Assembly (NCBI GenBank): GCA_002438845.1
Contig: DJRG01000091.1
Location: 1 to 28,865 of the forward strand
DNA from: Bacteroidales bacterium UBA6366
GTDB taxonomy: Bacteria; Bacteroidota; Bacteroidia; Bacteroidales; UBA932
Reading direction: 5' to 3'
DNA: 28,865 nt
Part shown: positions 22,888 to 28,865 of the stretch, one piece after another
Position numbering within the stretch: position 1 is the first letter of the stretch
Layout of the letters: each line of letters begins with the position of its first letter
The notes under the pieces: generated by a model
The model's database searches: none
Told to the model about the DNA's origin: nothing
What the model saw: only the letters and a program-made list of their open reading frames with translations
Translations under genes and position numbers: made by a program

Positions 22888-25293
22888 CTATTCTTTCTTC
22901 AGCGTGATGCTTGGATTCTCGGTGGCGGCACCGTAGCAGCGTGCAGTGACAACCAGAGCTGTGATCAGCAGCACAGCGACAAGCGCCAGAGCGAACACCC
23001 AGAAGTAAATCGGCACCCTGTAGGCGAACCCAGACAGGTAGCGGTTGACTATCCACCATGAGATAGGTGTCGCTATCACGAAGCAGATCAGCACGATCCT
23101 CGCGAACTCGATGTTGAACATCTTCAAGATCTCCCCTATCGTGGCTCCGTTCACACGCCTTACGCCGATCTCCTTGCGACGGTATTCAGTCTCGAACATC
23201 ACGAGTCCGAAGACTCCCATCAGCGAGATGATGATCGCGAGCAGGGTGAAGAGGGTGATGAGACGGGAGAAGTTGGCCTCGGTCACATACTGTCCCTGAA
23301 GTTTCTTGTCAAAGAGCTGGACATCAACGTCATCCGGATTGACGGTCGGATCTATCTCGGAAACTGCGGCAGCGATTTTCTTCATTATGGCCGGGATGTC
23401 GGCGTTCTTCTCGGTGCGCACCAGAAGCGTGGTGAGAGGACGCCAAGGATGCTTTCCGAATATGTACAGAGCCAAAGGTGACACCTCGTTCTTCAAGGAA
23501 GTGAAGTTGAAATCGCGGCAGAAACCTGCGACCTCCGCCTCTCCCTCATCCATGTGACCCGGTAATTTTTCCTCCAACGTGAAGCCAAACTTATTCTTAG
23601 CAGCCTCATTGAATATGAACACTCCGTTCTCGGACTGCTCGTCGGCCTGGGTGAAGTCACGCCCCTCGACAACCGGAATGCCCATGAATTGAAGGAAGTT
23701 CCAAGCGACAGGATAGCATTGGAAGCTGATCTGTTCTCCTTTGTACATTCTGCCCCATCCCATTCGGCTCGGACGCACAAGATCTCCGTCAGCCCATGAG
23801 ATGTCCTTGATCTGAGGATCCTCCATAAGTTTTGAGCGCAAAGCTTCGGCCGATTTCGCGGCGGTACGGTTCAGGTTGGCAATGAGGAGTTCCTCACGGT
23901 CAAAGCCCATGTCGTGGCTGAGCATGTACTTCCTCTGGAGTCCCACGAAAGTGGCGCAGATGATCAGCGAAATGGAGATCAGGAACTGCAATCCGACAAG
24001 CAAGTACCTGAACACACGACCCTTGGAGCTTGACGCGAACGATCCCTTGAGGGCGAGCGCCGGCGAGAAGGAGGTGATGTAGAACGCGGGATAAAGACTT
24101 GTCACAACAGCGAAGAAAAGTCCAAGAATGATTGTGAATATGCCTACGGACATATTCGCTCCGAACGCCGTTGAGCAGGTGATGAGGTTCGCAGCCGTGG
24201 AGGTCTGGAACAGCATCACGACAGCCGCCGCCAAGACTAACGAAACGGCTATCAGAGACACTGCCTCCATCACGCAGTCCAGGATAAGACTTGCCCTTGA
24301 GGCTCCGAGAACCTTTCTGGTGTTGACCGAATGCACACGCACCGGGACGAGGGCGAAGAAGAAGTTCACGAAGTTGATGAACGCTATGATGATGACCAGA
24401 AGAGCGACGGCCAGCAAGGTGTAAGTCGTTGATTTGTTGCCGCTGGCACCGTCACGATTGCCGATGGTCTGGTCAAAGTAGGTTTCTGTCAGAGGGATCA
24501 GATGGACTCTGGTACGCTTGATGGATTCAGCCTTTTCTTCGTCGCTGGCGTCAGCATCACCTCCGATCAAGTCTTCCATAACCTTGCAGGCAGCGGCCTC
24601 AAGATCTTCCTTTGAGACTCCTTCCTTGGCCTTGAAGAAATAAGGGTAGCTCCACTCGCTCCAACTGTTTATGGATTGGTCTCCGATAGGGCAGATCGCC
24701 TCGAAACTGGAAAGATCGGAGTTCATCGGCATGTCCTTGTAGATCGCCACCACGTTCGCCTCATGATAAGTGCCGGACTGCCAGTCCCTTATCATCACAT
24801 GCCCCCCGACTCCGACACCGTACTTCCTCGCAGCGGATTCGCTGAAGGCATAGTCCCAGATGCTGACAAAATTGTCCCACGATCCTTCGGCAAGTTCAAA
24901 ACCGAAAACATCGAGCGTGCTTCTGTTCATCGCAGACATTTTGATCGAGACGCTTGGATCGGAGAGGGTAGGACTCTTGCCGTCTCCGACTATGGCTTCG
25001 TTATCCTGCCCAAAAAGGTAGCCCGTACCACCGGCCTCGATCTCAGGGATAGTTGAGATCATCTGCTCGAACGGAGGTCTGTTCAGCCATACCATGTACT
25101 TCCCTTCCGTGTACCAGTCAGGCAGCGAGACGCAATAGATCCGATCCGCATCCTTGATCTCTTTGTTATAGGTCAGATCGTGATGCACCTGTACCAGAAT
25201 GATGTACAGAGCTGCAAACGCCACCGTCATCCCCAGAATGTTCAGCACCCCGGAAAGCGGCGTTCCCATTTTTCTTTTTCTGAATATGCTCAT
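22888..25293 (-). CDS. MacB/FtsX-type ABC transporter permease
   Basis: An 801-residue protein with the Bacteroidota two-unit layout: an N-terminal helix (about 14-35), a periplasmic MacB-like domain, three FtsX-type helices near the middle, a second periplasmic domain starting after a central helix (YLLVGLQFLISISLIICATFVG), and a final FtsX core (VTEANFSRLITLFTLLAIIIS, ETEYRRKEIGVRRVNGAT). The RRKEIGVRRVNGA motif is the coupling site for the ATPase. Such type VII transporters drive mechanotransmission, efflux or lipoprotein and peptide export. No ATP-binding gene is next to it. The frame runs back to 25329; the ATG at 25293 (MSIFRKRK) matches family starts. Downstream is a good terminator, so it is likely a single-gene unit. 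Confidence 0.88.
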   Translation of the reverse strand: MSIFRKRKMGTPLSGVLNILGMTVAFAALYIILVQVHHDLTYNKEIKDADRIYCVSLPDWYTEGKYMVWLNRPPFEQMISTIPEIEAGGTGYLFGQDNEAIVGDGKSPTLSDPSVSIKMSAMNRSTLDVFGFELAEGSWDNFVSIWDYAFSESAARKYGVGVGGHVMIRDWQSGTYHEANVVAIYKDMPMNSDLSSFEAICPIGDQSINSWSEWSYPYFFKAKEGVSKEDLEAAACKVMEDLIGGDADASDEEKAESIKRTRVHLIPLTETYFDQTIGNRDGASGNKSTTYTLLAVALLVIIIAFINFVNFFFALVPVRVHSVNTRKVLGASRASLILDCVMEAVSLIAVSLVLAAAVVMLFQTSTAANLITCSTAFGANMSVGIFTIILGLFFAVVTSLYPAFYITSFSPALALKGSFASSSKGRVFRYLLVGLQFLISISLIICATFVGLQRKYMLSHDMGFDREELLIANLNRTAAKSAEALRSKLMEDPQIKDISWADGDLVRPSRMGWGRMYKGEQISFQCYPVAWNFLQFMGIPVVEGRDFTQADEQSENGVFIFNEAAKNKFGFTLEEKLPGHMDEGEAEVAGFCRDFNFTSLKNEVSPLALYIFGKHPWRPLTTLLVRTEKNADIPAIMKKIAAAVSEIDPTVNPDDVDVQLFDKKLQGQYVTEANFSRLITLFTLLAIIISLMGVFGLVMFETEYRRKEIGVRRVNGATIGEILKMFNIEFARIVLICFVIATPISWWIVNRYLSGFAYRVPIYFWVFALALVAVLLITALVVTARCYGAATENPSITLKKE

Positions 25294-25496
25294 GTCAATA
25301 TGTTTTATTATTATCTCTTTTCCTACCACTCTGTCATTTCACTTTTCCCATCCGGAACATTTCGGCCTCTATTCTTGCGCGACGCATGCTGAAAGCCGCA
25401 AAACATCCCGAACACGGAAAATCAGCGAACCACTTCCATGCCAAAATCTATAAACGCTTAATATTTAGACTATTACCCAAATAAAGAAAATCTGGG
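25294..25496. other. Upstream region of the ABC permease gene, no gene seen
   Basis: No protein or RNA gene is recognised. The stretch is pyrimidine-rich near the permease and AT-rich further out. A TAGATTTTG string on the minus strand (about 25444-25452) resembles a -7 box with one extra base and could be the permease promoter. The rest of the gap to 25900 holds the tandem palindromes, a repeat array, a promoter and a structured leader, listed separately. Confidence 0.4.
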
Positions 25497-25540
25497 AGTG
25501 TAAAGAAATTTTACACTCACTGTAAAAAAACTTTACACTT
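25497..25540. promoter_or_regulatory. Tandem palindromic operator candidate (2 x 22 bp)
   Basis: Two adjacent 22-bp units agree at 18 of 22 bases by my count. Each is itself a palindrome: AGTGTAAA...TTTACACT at 25497-25517 and ACTGTAAA...TTTACACT at 25519-25539. The 22-bp period is two helical turns. It lies about 200 bp upstream of the ABC permease start and about 360 bp upstream of the gene at 25901, so it may control either. Confidence 0.5.
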
Positions 25541-25562
25541 TCCACCAGTCACTGAGCGTTCC

Positions 25563-25651
25563 GGTCACTGAGCCTGACGAAGTGACCGTCCTTATGGTTC
25601 GACAGGCTCACCAACCAGACGGTACCGGTCACTGAGCCTGTCGAAGTGACC
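25563..25651. repeat. Dispersed TTCGACAGGCTCA repeat array, copy 3
   Basis: Three units: 25563-25587 and 25627-25651, each with GGTCACT/AGTGACC arms and core TGAGCCTGTCGAA (first copy with one change), and between them an oppositely oriented unit at 25596-25616 with TGGTT/AACCA arms. Further fragments lie on both sides (CAGTCACTGAGC near 25545, GCCACCGAAGTGCCGAG near 25655). The array separates divergent genes. Confidence 0.85.
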
Positions 25652-25681
25652 GAAGCCACCGAAGTGCCGAGAAAACAAACA

Positions 25682-25714
25682 TTTGCATATTCAAAAGATT
25701 ATCCCTTACTTTGC
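25682..25714 (+). promoter_or_regulatory. Promoter upstream of the gene at 25901
   Basis: TTTG (25682-25685) is followed after 21 bases by TACTTTGC (25707-25714), a close variant of the Bacteroidota TTTG/TAnnTTTG pattern. Transcription would begin near 25720, giving an unusually long leader of about 180 bases before the ATG at 25901. Confidence 0.5.
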
Positions 25715-25775
25715 ATAATTAACACAACAGCCCCATGAGCTGACACTTTTCTAATCAGCAATCCATTTTCACAAT

Positions 25776-25848
25776 CCGGACGAAGGTCCCTCAACGGGTA
25801 TATTGTACCCGGACGAAAGGATCCGGTGGCCGGCTATCATGTTCCGGC
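25776..25848 (+). ncRNA. Structured leader with mutually exclusive hairpins
   Basis: In the predicted 5' leader of the gene at 25901. Hairpins: GGAC-GAAG-GTCC (25778-25789), CGGGTA-TATTG-TACCCG (25795-25811), and GCCGG...CCGGC (25829-25848). An alternative stem CCGGA (25809-25813) with TCCGG (25822-25826) shares bases with the second hairpin, so only one can form. CCGGACGAAGGTCC and CCGGACGAAAGGATCC are two copies of one motif 33 bp apart. Very short frames follow, including a 10-codon one starting at 25853. It could be a cis-regulatory RNA; I match it to no known riboswitch. Confidence 0.35.
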
Positions 25849-25900
25849 TGAAATGACATTAGGACACAGCCGAAACGTTCTTTGAAATAATTCATGAGTT

Positions 25901-26419
25901 ATGAGAAACAGCAATTGTGAAATGGTTGCCTGCACCGACAATGGGAGAGTCAAGATGAATCTTGATCTGGTGAAAGAGATGTCGAGGAGCTATCTTGGCA
26001 GAATCAAAAGGCTTGAGGAGACCTTAAGCAGACACTACGGTGACGGGAAAGAGGCGTCCTGCACAGTCAACCTGAGTCTTGAGTTCGAGAGGTATGGGGA
26101 TTTTCTCTTGGAGTCAGGCCTGAACTTCATGGCGTTCAGGAACTACATCAAGGCAGCAGGCGTCTGCACTTCCGGAAGCGACCTTTGCTGGGCAGACACG
26201 AATGATGGCTACTTGCTCCGTTCCCCGTACAGAGTAAGATTCTTAGAGATGTTCTTCAAGATCAAGAGTCTGGTCAAGGCCGATGACTCACTCAAGGCCA
26301 CCTTCATCCAGAGCGGATTGGAGAAAGAATATCTTTCCGTAACCGCCTGCCAGAGAGCTTGGCGTGAGGAATTCAACAAGATAGCCGATGTTCTTCACAG
26401 CGGCAAAATGCAGCGATAA
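25901..26419 (+). CDS. Hypothetical protein, helical
   Basis: A 172-residue protein I do not recognise. It has no signal peptide or membrane helix and looks mostly alpha-helical and charged. Residues about 25-50 are amphipathic (VKEMSRSYLGRIKRLEETLS) and about 60-92 (FERYGDFLLESGLNFMAFRN) resemble a TPR-like helix pair. Five cysteines are scattered with no zinc-binding spacing. Codon use agrees with a real gene: it is GC-balanced like its neighbours and uninterrupted. It ends four bases before the left REP-like array that adjoins the transposase gene, and it has a long structured leader. It could be a Bacteroidales-specific regulator or adaptor, but no function is claimed. A later start at Met19 (MNLDLVKEM) is possible. 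Confidence 0.65.
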   Translation: MRNSNCEMVACTDNGRVKMNLDLVKEMSRSYLGRIKRLEETLSRHYGDGKEASCTVNLSLEFERYGDFLLESGLNFMAFRNYIKAAGVCTSGSDLCWADTNDGYLLRSPYRVRFLEMFFKIKSLVKADDSLKATFIQSGLEKEYLSVTACQRAWREEFNKIADVLHSGKMQR

Positions 26420-26424
26420 CGCCG

Positions 26425-26537
26425 CCCGAGAGTGCCGCACAGCACTCCCGGGCAGCACTTTCGCTCTTTTTCGTTTCTCAAGAGTGCAGCGAACACTCTC
26501 AAGTAGCATTTTTGTCCTTTTTCGTCTCCCAAGGGTG
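26425..26537 (-). repeat. Left REP-like array beside the RAYT gene
   Basis: Tandem units with a 51-52 bp period. L1: CCCGAGAGTGC...GCACTCCCGGG (26425-26452), 10 of 11 arm bases pair. L2: CTCAAGAGTG...CACTCTCAAG (26477-26503) with an exact inner AGAGTG/CACTCT. L3 (CCCAAGGGTG, 26528-26537) is cut off by the end of the transposase gene, five bases away. After each palindrome comes a similar spacer of the form AGCAnTTT...CTTTTTCGTnTC. The same unit occurs in opposite orientation at 27849-27978. Confidence 0.8.
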
Positions 26538-26541
26538 GCCA

Positions 26542-27453
26542 CTATTCAAACAACTTATTGAGCACCGAGACCTCGACCTGAATCTTGCGGGCGATTCGTT
26601 TTGTGTCAATGCGGTATTTCTTTTTCAGAATCAAAGCCAAGCGGCACTTATCGTCAACGCCCAAATCCTTGACAGAGCTCACCTTGAAACGCTCTCTAAG
26701 AATCTGAGTGATGATCTCGTTCAACTCACTCTCCGAAAAGACAATCATCTCGCCTATGCCCTCGGCAATCCTAAGATAAGAGTCAAAGTTCTTCACAAGT
26801 CCTGAACTGAACCGCCACGAGTTCACGAGCATCTGTTCCACCTTGCCATTAAGCACATAAGACTCCGGAAGGATAATTCCCAACGGCCTGTTGAACAGAT
26901 AATCTCCCGGCAACCTGATTTTGGTCTTGAATATTCTCATTGACTCTCTATTGGACATTTCAAAGACTTTCATTTTATCATAGAGTCTGTCCACTTCGCT
27001 GAAAATCAAATTCGCTGATCCCCAAGCATAGCCACTGGCCGTAACATCCGGCCTTGCCTTCAACGGATTTCTGGCAATATAGACTATCGTGTCAGCCAGC
27101 TGCCGCTCATCAACAACCTTAACCATTCTAAATCCATAATCATAAGGAAGCTGAGGATAGCCATCCTCTTTGAGTTTCCGGTTGATCCTTTCCTTCACAA
27201 ACAAGAAGAACCTGACGATGTCCTCTCCCGATCCATGAACAAGAATATGGCAATGGTTGACCATCAGCACGAACACTATGACCGACAGCCCGCAGACATA
27301 TTGCCCGATGGCCACACTGTTCATTCCGTCGGCATATTCATCATCATTGTTGAACAATTGCCCTGTTTCCATTGAGTCAAAGATGACGTGGTAGTACCAC
27401 TTCGGCTGTTTTCTGTACTCCTTGAGGAGCTCATTGAGTTTGTGACTTCCCAT
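26542..27453 (-). CDS. REP-associated tyrosine transposase (RAYT, Y1/HUH family)
   Basis: A 303-residue single-strand DNA transposase-like protein. It carries the HUH metal motif NHCHILVHG (His67, His69) and the catalytic-tyrosine helix TIVYIARNPLKA (Tyr125), the YxxRNP form that separates RAYTs from IS200/IS605 transposases. The C-terminal 40 residues (264-303) look like a helix-turn-helix (KCRLALILKKKYRIDTKRIAR). The N terminus KLNELLKEYRKQPKWYYHVIF fits Bacteroidota members. I prefer the ATG at 27453; ATG 27504 gives 17 more residues in AT-rich DNA, and the frame stays open to 27666. REP-like arrays lie on both sides in opposite orientation, as expected for a RAYT and its substrate. RAYTs cut and join REP palindromes; activity here is inferred. 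Confidence 0.85.
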   Translation of the reverse strand: MGSHKLNELLKEYRKQPKWYYHVIFDSMETGQLFNNDDEYADGMNSVAIGQYVCGLSVIVFVLMVNHCHILVHGSGEDIVRFFLFVKERINRKLKEDGYPQLPYDYGFRMVKVVDERQLADTIVYIARNPLKARPDVTASGYAWGSANLIFSEVDRLYDKMKVFEMSNRESMRIFKTKIRLPGDYLFNRPLGIILPESYVLNGKVEQMLVNSWRFSSGLVKNFDSYLRIAEGIGEMIVFSESELNEIITQILRERFKVSSVKDLGVDDKCRLALILKKKYRIDTKRIARKIQVEVSVLNKLFE

Positions 27454-27848
27454 AAAATCTAAATTTAGGTTTGGCGCAATATAATGTCTTTTCCATAATC
27501 TCATATTCAAAAACAGAAAAACTTTCTTAAAAGAAACATAAGTTTCTATTTCTTTGCACCGTTCTGACCAAAAAAGTTTTTTTACTCCTTTAACAATAAT
27601 ATCATAAATACTTAATTTTCTGCCATTTAAGCCAAGCGACAAGCACAAACACCAAATCATCACCAACTTACAATGTGAATATGTTCAAGTGGATTTCGCT
27701 ACGGAAAACACCTTACGCCACAGCCATTGAAAGGCGAAGGAAACCTCTCCATACATAACGACTATGACAAAAGCGCAAAAATGAATATCACGATATATCC
27801 AAAGCCTCTCACCCGTAAGCGCTTCGGTGATAGAAATAGATATAATCT
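27454..27848. other. AT-rich upstream region of the RAYT gene, no gene seen
   Basis: No gene is recognised. It contains a perfect palindrome CTAAATTTAG near 27462-27471, and a hairpin with one bulge near 27711-27740 (CCTTaCGCC against GGCGAAGG). A short plus-strand frame from 27727 runs into the right repeat array and is not credible. Base composition is more AT-rich than in the flanking genes, which fits a mobile-element border. Confidence 0.4.
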
Positions 27849-27978
27849 CATCGATAGCACAGCGTACACCTCAAGTAAGCAAATACAAAGATTAGTGCTA
27901 CCCAAGAGTGCAACGTGCACCACCGGGAAACGAAAAGTATGATAAATGCTCCTCAAGAGTGCAGCGTGCACCCTTGGG
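27849..27978 (+). repeat. Right REP-like array beside the RAYT gene
   Basis: Three units with a 51-bp period. R1: CCCAAGAGTGCA-ACG-TGCACCACCGGG (27901-27927). R2: CTCAAGAGTGCA-GCG-TGCACCCTTGGG (27952-27978). R0 (about 27850-27900) is a decayed copy in register (AGCGTACACCTCAAG). The spacer GGGAAACGAAAAGTATGATAAA is followed by TGCTC; reverse-complemented it matches the spacer of the left array, so the two arrays face opposite ways around the transposase. Confidence 0.8.
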
Positions 27979-27987
27979 AAGCAGAAG

Positions 27988-28035
27988 AGGTCTAAAGTGT
28001 TACCGATGGGTAGGCACGATCACTTTACAGAACCT
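27988..28035. other. Nested inverted repeat next to the right REP-like array
   Basis: TAAAGTG (27993-27999) pairs with CACTTTA (28021-28027), an outer AGGT pairs with ACCT (28032-28035), and TACC-GATG-GGTA (28001-28012) forms an inner hairpin. Its position, about 51 bp after R2, suggests a diverged further unit or an element end. It also lies about 90 bp beyond the stop of the outer-membrane gene. Confidence 0.4.
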
Positions 28036-28127
28036 ATGACGTGGGTGGTGAAGCAAAAAGAAATAGGGAAATCAAGGCTCTGACATAACATCAGAACTCT
28101 GACCTAAAAAGCGGTTCTTCTTGTTTC

Positions 28128-28865
28128 CTAAAATCGGTTGATCTCGTCGTCCGCAGAGCCGCTGCCGTTGTACTTGTCCTTGAAACTGTTGAAGTTATAG
28201 GTGATGGAGGCGATGACGCAGCGGTTGAAGTTGTTCACCTTTCTGTTCTGCACCACGAAGTTGACTCTCTTCACGTCATTCAACCTTGACCAGTCAAACA
28301 AGTCCTCAGCCTTCAGCGTCACGGTCAGTCTCTTTTTCAGCAATTGTTTCTGAACCATCACGTTGAAAGAGGCATGGCTGTTCTGGTCATAGATGCCGTG
28401 GTGCCCTTTGATGTTCCAGTAGAAATCGCCTCGGAAGAGCCAGTCGCCCTTCAACTCAACCGCATTCTGGAAAGCCAAGAGACCGTAGGGATGATTGTAA
28501 CTCGTCTCGGAACCGTTGTATGTCAACGAAAAGTATGGCTTATACACACCCGCCGTCAAGGTCGGTCTCCAGCATCCAACGGCCGGAGCCACAACACATT
28601 GCGCGCCTAACTGCTGGAATCTATCGGCATTGGTTGACATCCATGCGACCGTTCCGGGCTTTCCAGGAATCGCCACAACCGTAGGATGAATATAGTCCTT
28701 GATGTACTGGTAATCCACCTTGAAGTCGATGATGCCGTAATTCAGACTGAACTCAGTGTCATACACGTACTGCGGCTTCAGATAAATGTTACCCTGTTCA
28801 TAATGATACTGGTTGTTGTAGCTGACACTGTTGTTCAACTGGCGGAACGAAGGACGGTTGACCCT
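28128..28865 (-). CDS. Outer-membrane beta-barrel (TonB-dependent-receptor-like), 3' part
   Basis: The frame is open to the right edge (first in-window codon at 28865-28863) and ends at TAG 28130-28128, giving 245 visible residues without the start. The visible first residues RVNRPSFRQLNNSVSYNNQYHYEQGN, read as RP...L followed by Y..GN and L.P, match the conserved part of OMP_b-brl_3/TonB-dependent receptors with an N-terminal CarboxypepD domain in Bacteroidota. Alternating aromatic beta-strands (WLFRGDFYWNIKGHH, RCVIASITYNFN) follow. Unlike most such barrels it does not stop at the final aromatic strand but adds a polar tail FKDKYNGSGSADDEINRF. Substrate unknown; no SusD gene lies downstream. 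Confidence 0.82.
   Translation of the reverse strand, partial: RVNRPSFRQLNNSVSYNNQYHYEQGNIYLKPQYVYDTEFSLNYGIIDFKVDYQYIKDYIHPTVVAIPGKPGTVAWMSTNADRFQQLGAQCVVAPAVGCWRPTLTAGVYKPYFSLTYNGSETSYNHPYGLLAFQNAVELKGDWLFRGDFYWNIKGHHGIYDQNSHASFNVMVQKQLLKKRLTVTLKAEDLFDWSRLNDVKRVNFVVQNRKVNNFNRCVIASITYNFNSFKDKYNGSGSADDEINRF

Noticed and set aside
26542..27453. IS200/IS605-type insertion sequence
   Set aside because: The protein has the YxxRNP helix and an extra C-terminal helix-turn-helix, and it lacks TnpB. Flanks are repeated REP-like units rather than single left/right end hairpins.
27727..27942. Plus-strand reading frame of 71 codons
   Set aside because: It runs into the REP-like array, has no start signal, and reads as low-complexity non-protein sequence.
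26425..27978. CRISPR-like arrays because of regular 51-52 bp spacing
   Set aside because: The spacers are conserved between units and the units are imperfect palindromes next to a RAYT gene; no cas genes are present.

Overview
The window reads as a chromosomal segment of an uncultured or gut-type Bacteroidales (Bacteroidota) of roughly 50% GC. Supporting signs are a SusC/SusD pair with a BACON-domain surface lipoprotein, promoters of the Bacteroidota -7 type (TAnnTTTG), Cys-anchored surface lipoproteins, a MetallophosN/C-type phosphoesterase, a tandem LAB_N membrane protein and an OMP_b-brl_3-type barrel. No rRNA, tRNA, CRISPR array or phage module was seen.

Layout. 1-773: 3' part of a polysaccharide flippase. 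785-858: a dispersed palindromic repeat. 900-2249 (-): DinF/NorM-like MATE exporter, divergent from a class-3-like aldehyde dehydrogenase (2364-3740). 3803-6915: three overlapping or near-overlapping genes, GT2 glycosyltransferase, tandem LAB_N protein and ArnT-like GT39, which look like one lipid-linked sugar transfer system. 7097-8083: Rpn/PDDEXK-family protein. 8273-8806: Blc-like lipocalin with a strong terminator.

8902-20675 is the most coherent locus. SusC, SusD and a 999-aa BACON/OB-fold-like lipoprotein run leftward. A lipoprotein metallophosphoesterase runs rightward from the same 89-bp promoter region. A GlpT-type organophosphate:phosphate antiporter converges on the phosphoesterase. 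The same 15-bp palindromic sequence lies on both sides of the phosphoesterase gene. I infer a surface uptake system for a phosphoester-containing substrate: binding and import by SusCD and the lipoprotein, phosphate-ester cleavage, and inner-membrane uptake of a phosphorylated product.

20808-28865: dispersed repeats, ferritin with all six ferroxidase-type residues, a secreted choloylglycine-hydrolase-family enzyme, a solitary MacB/FtsX-type permease, a gene of unknown function behind a structured leader, a REP-associated tyrosine transposase (RAYT) bracketed by REP-like arrays in opposite orientation, and the 3' end of an outer-membrane barrel gene.

The best candidates for something undescribed are the phosphoester uptake locus with its twin operators, the RAYT with its inverted 51-52 bp repeat arrays, and the unusual abundance of the hexamer GAATAT outside the SusCD genes.
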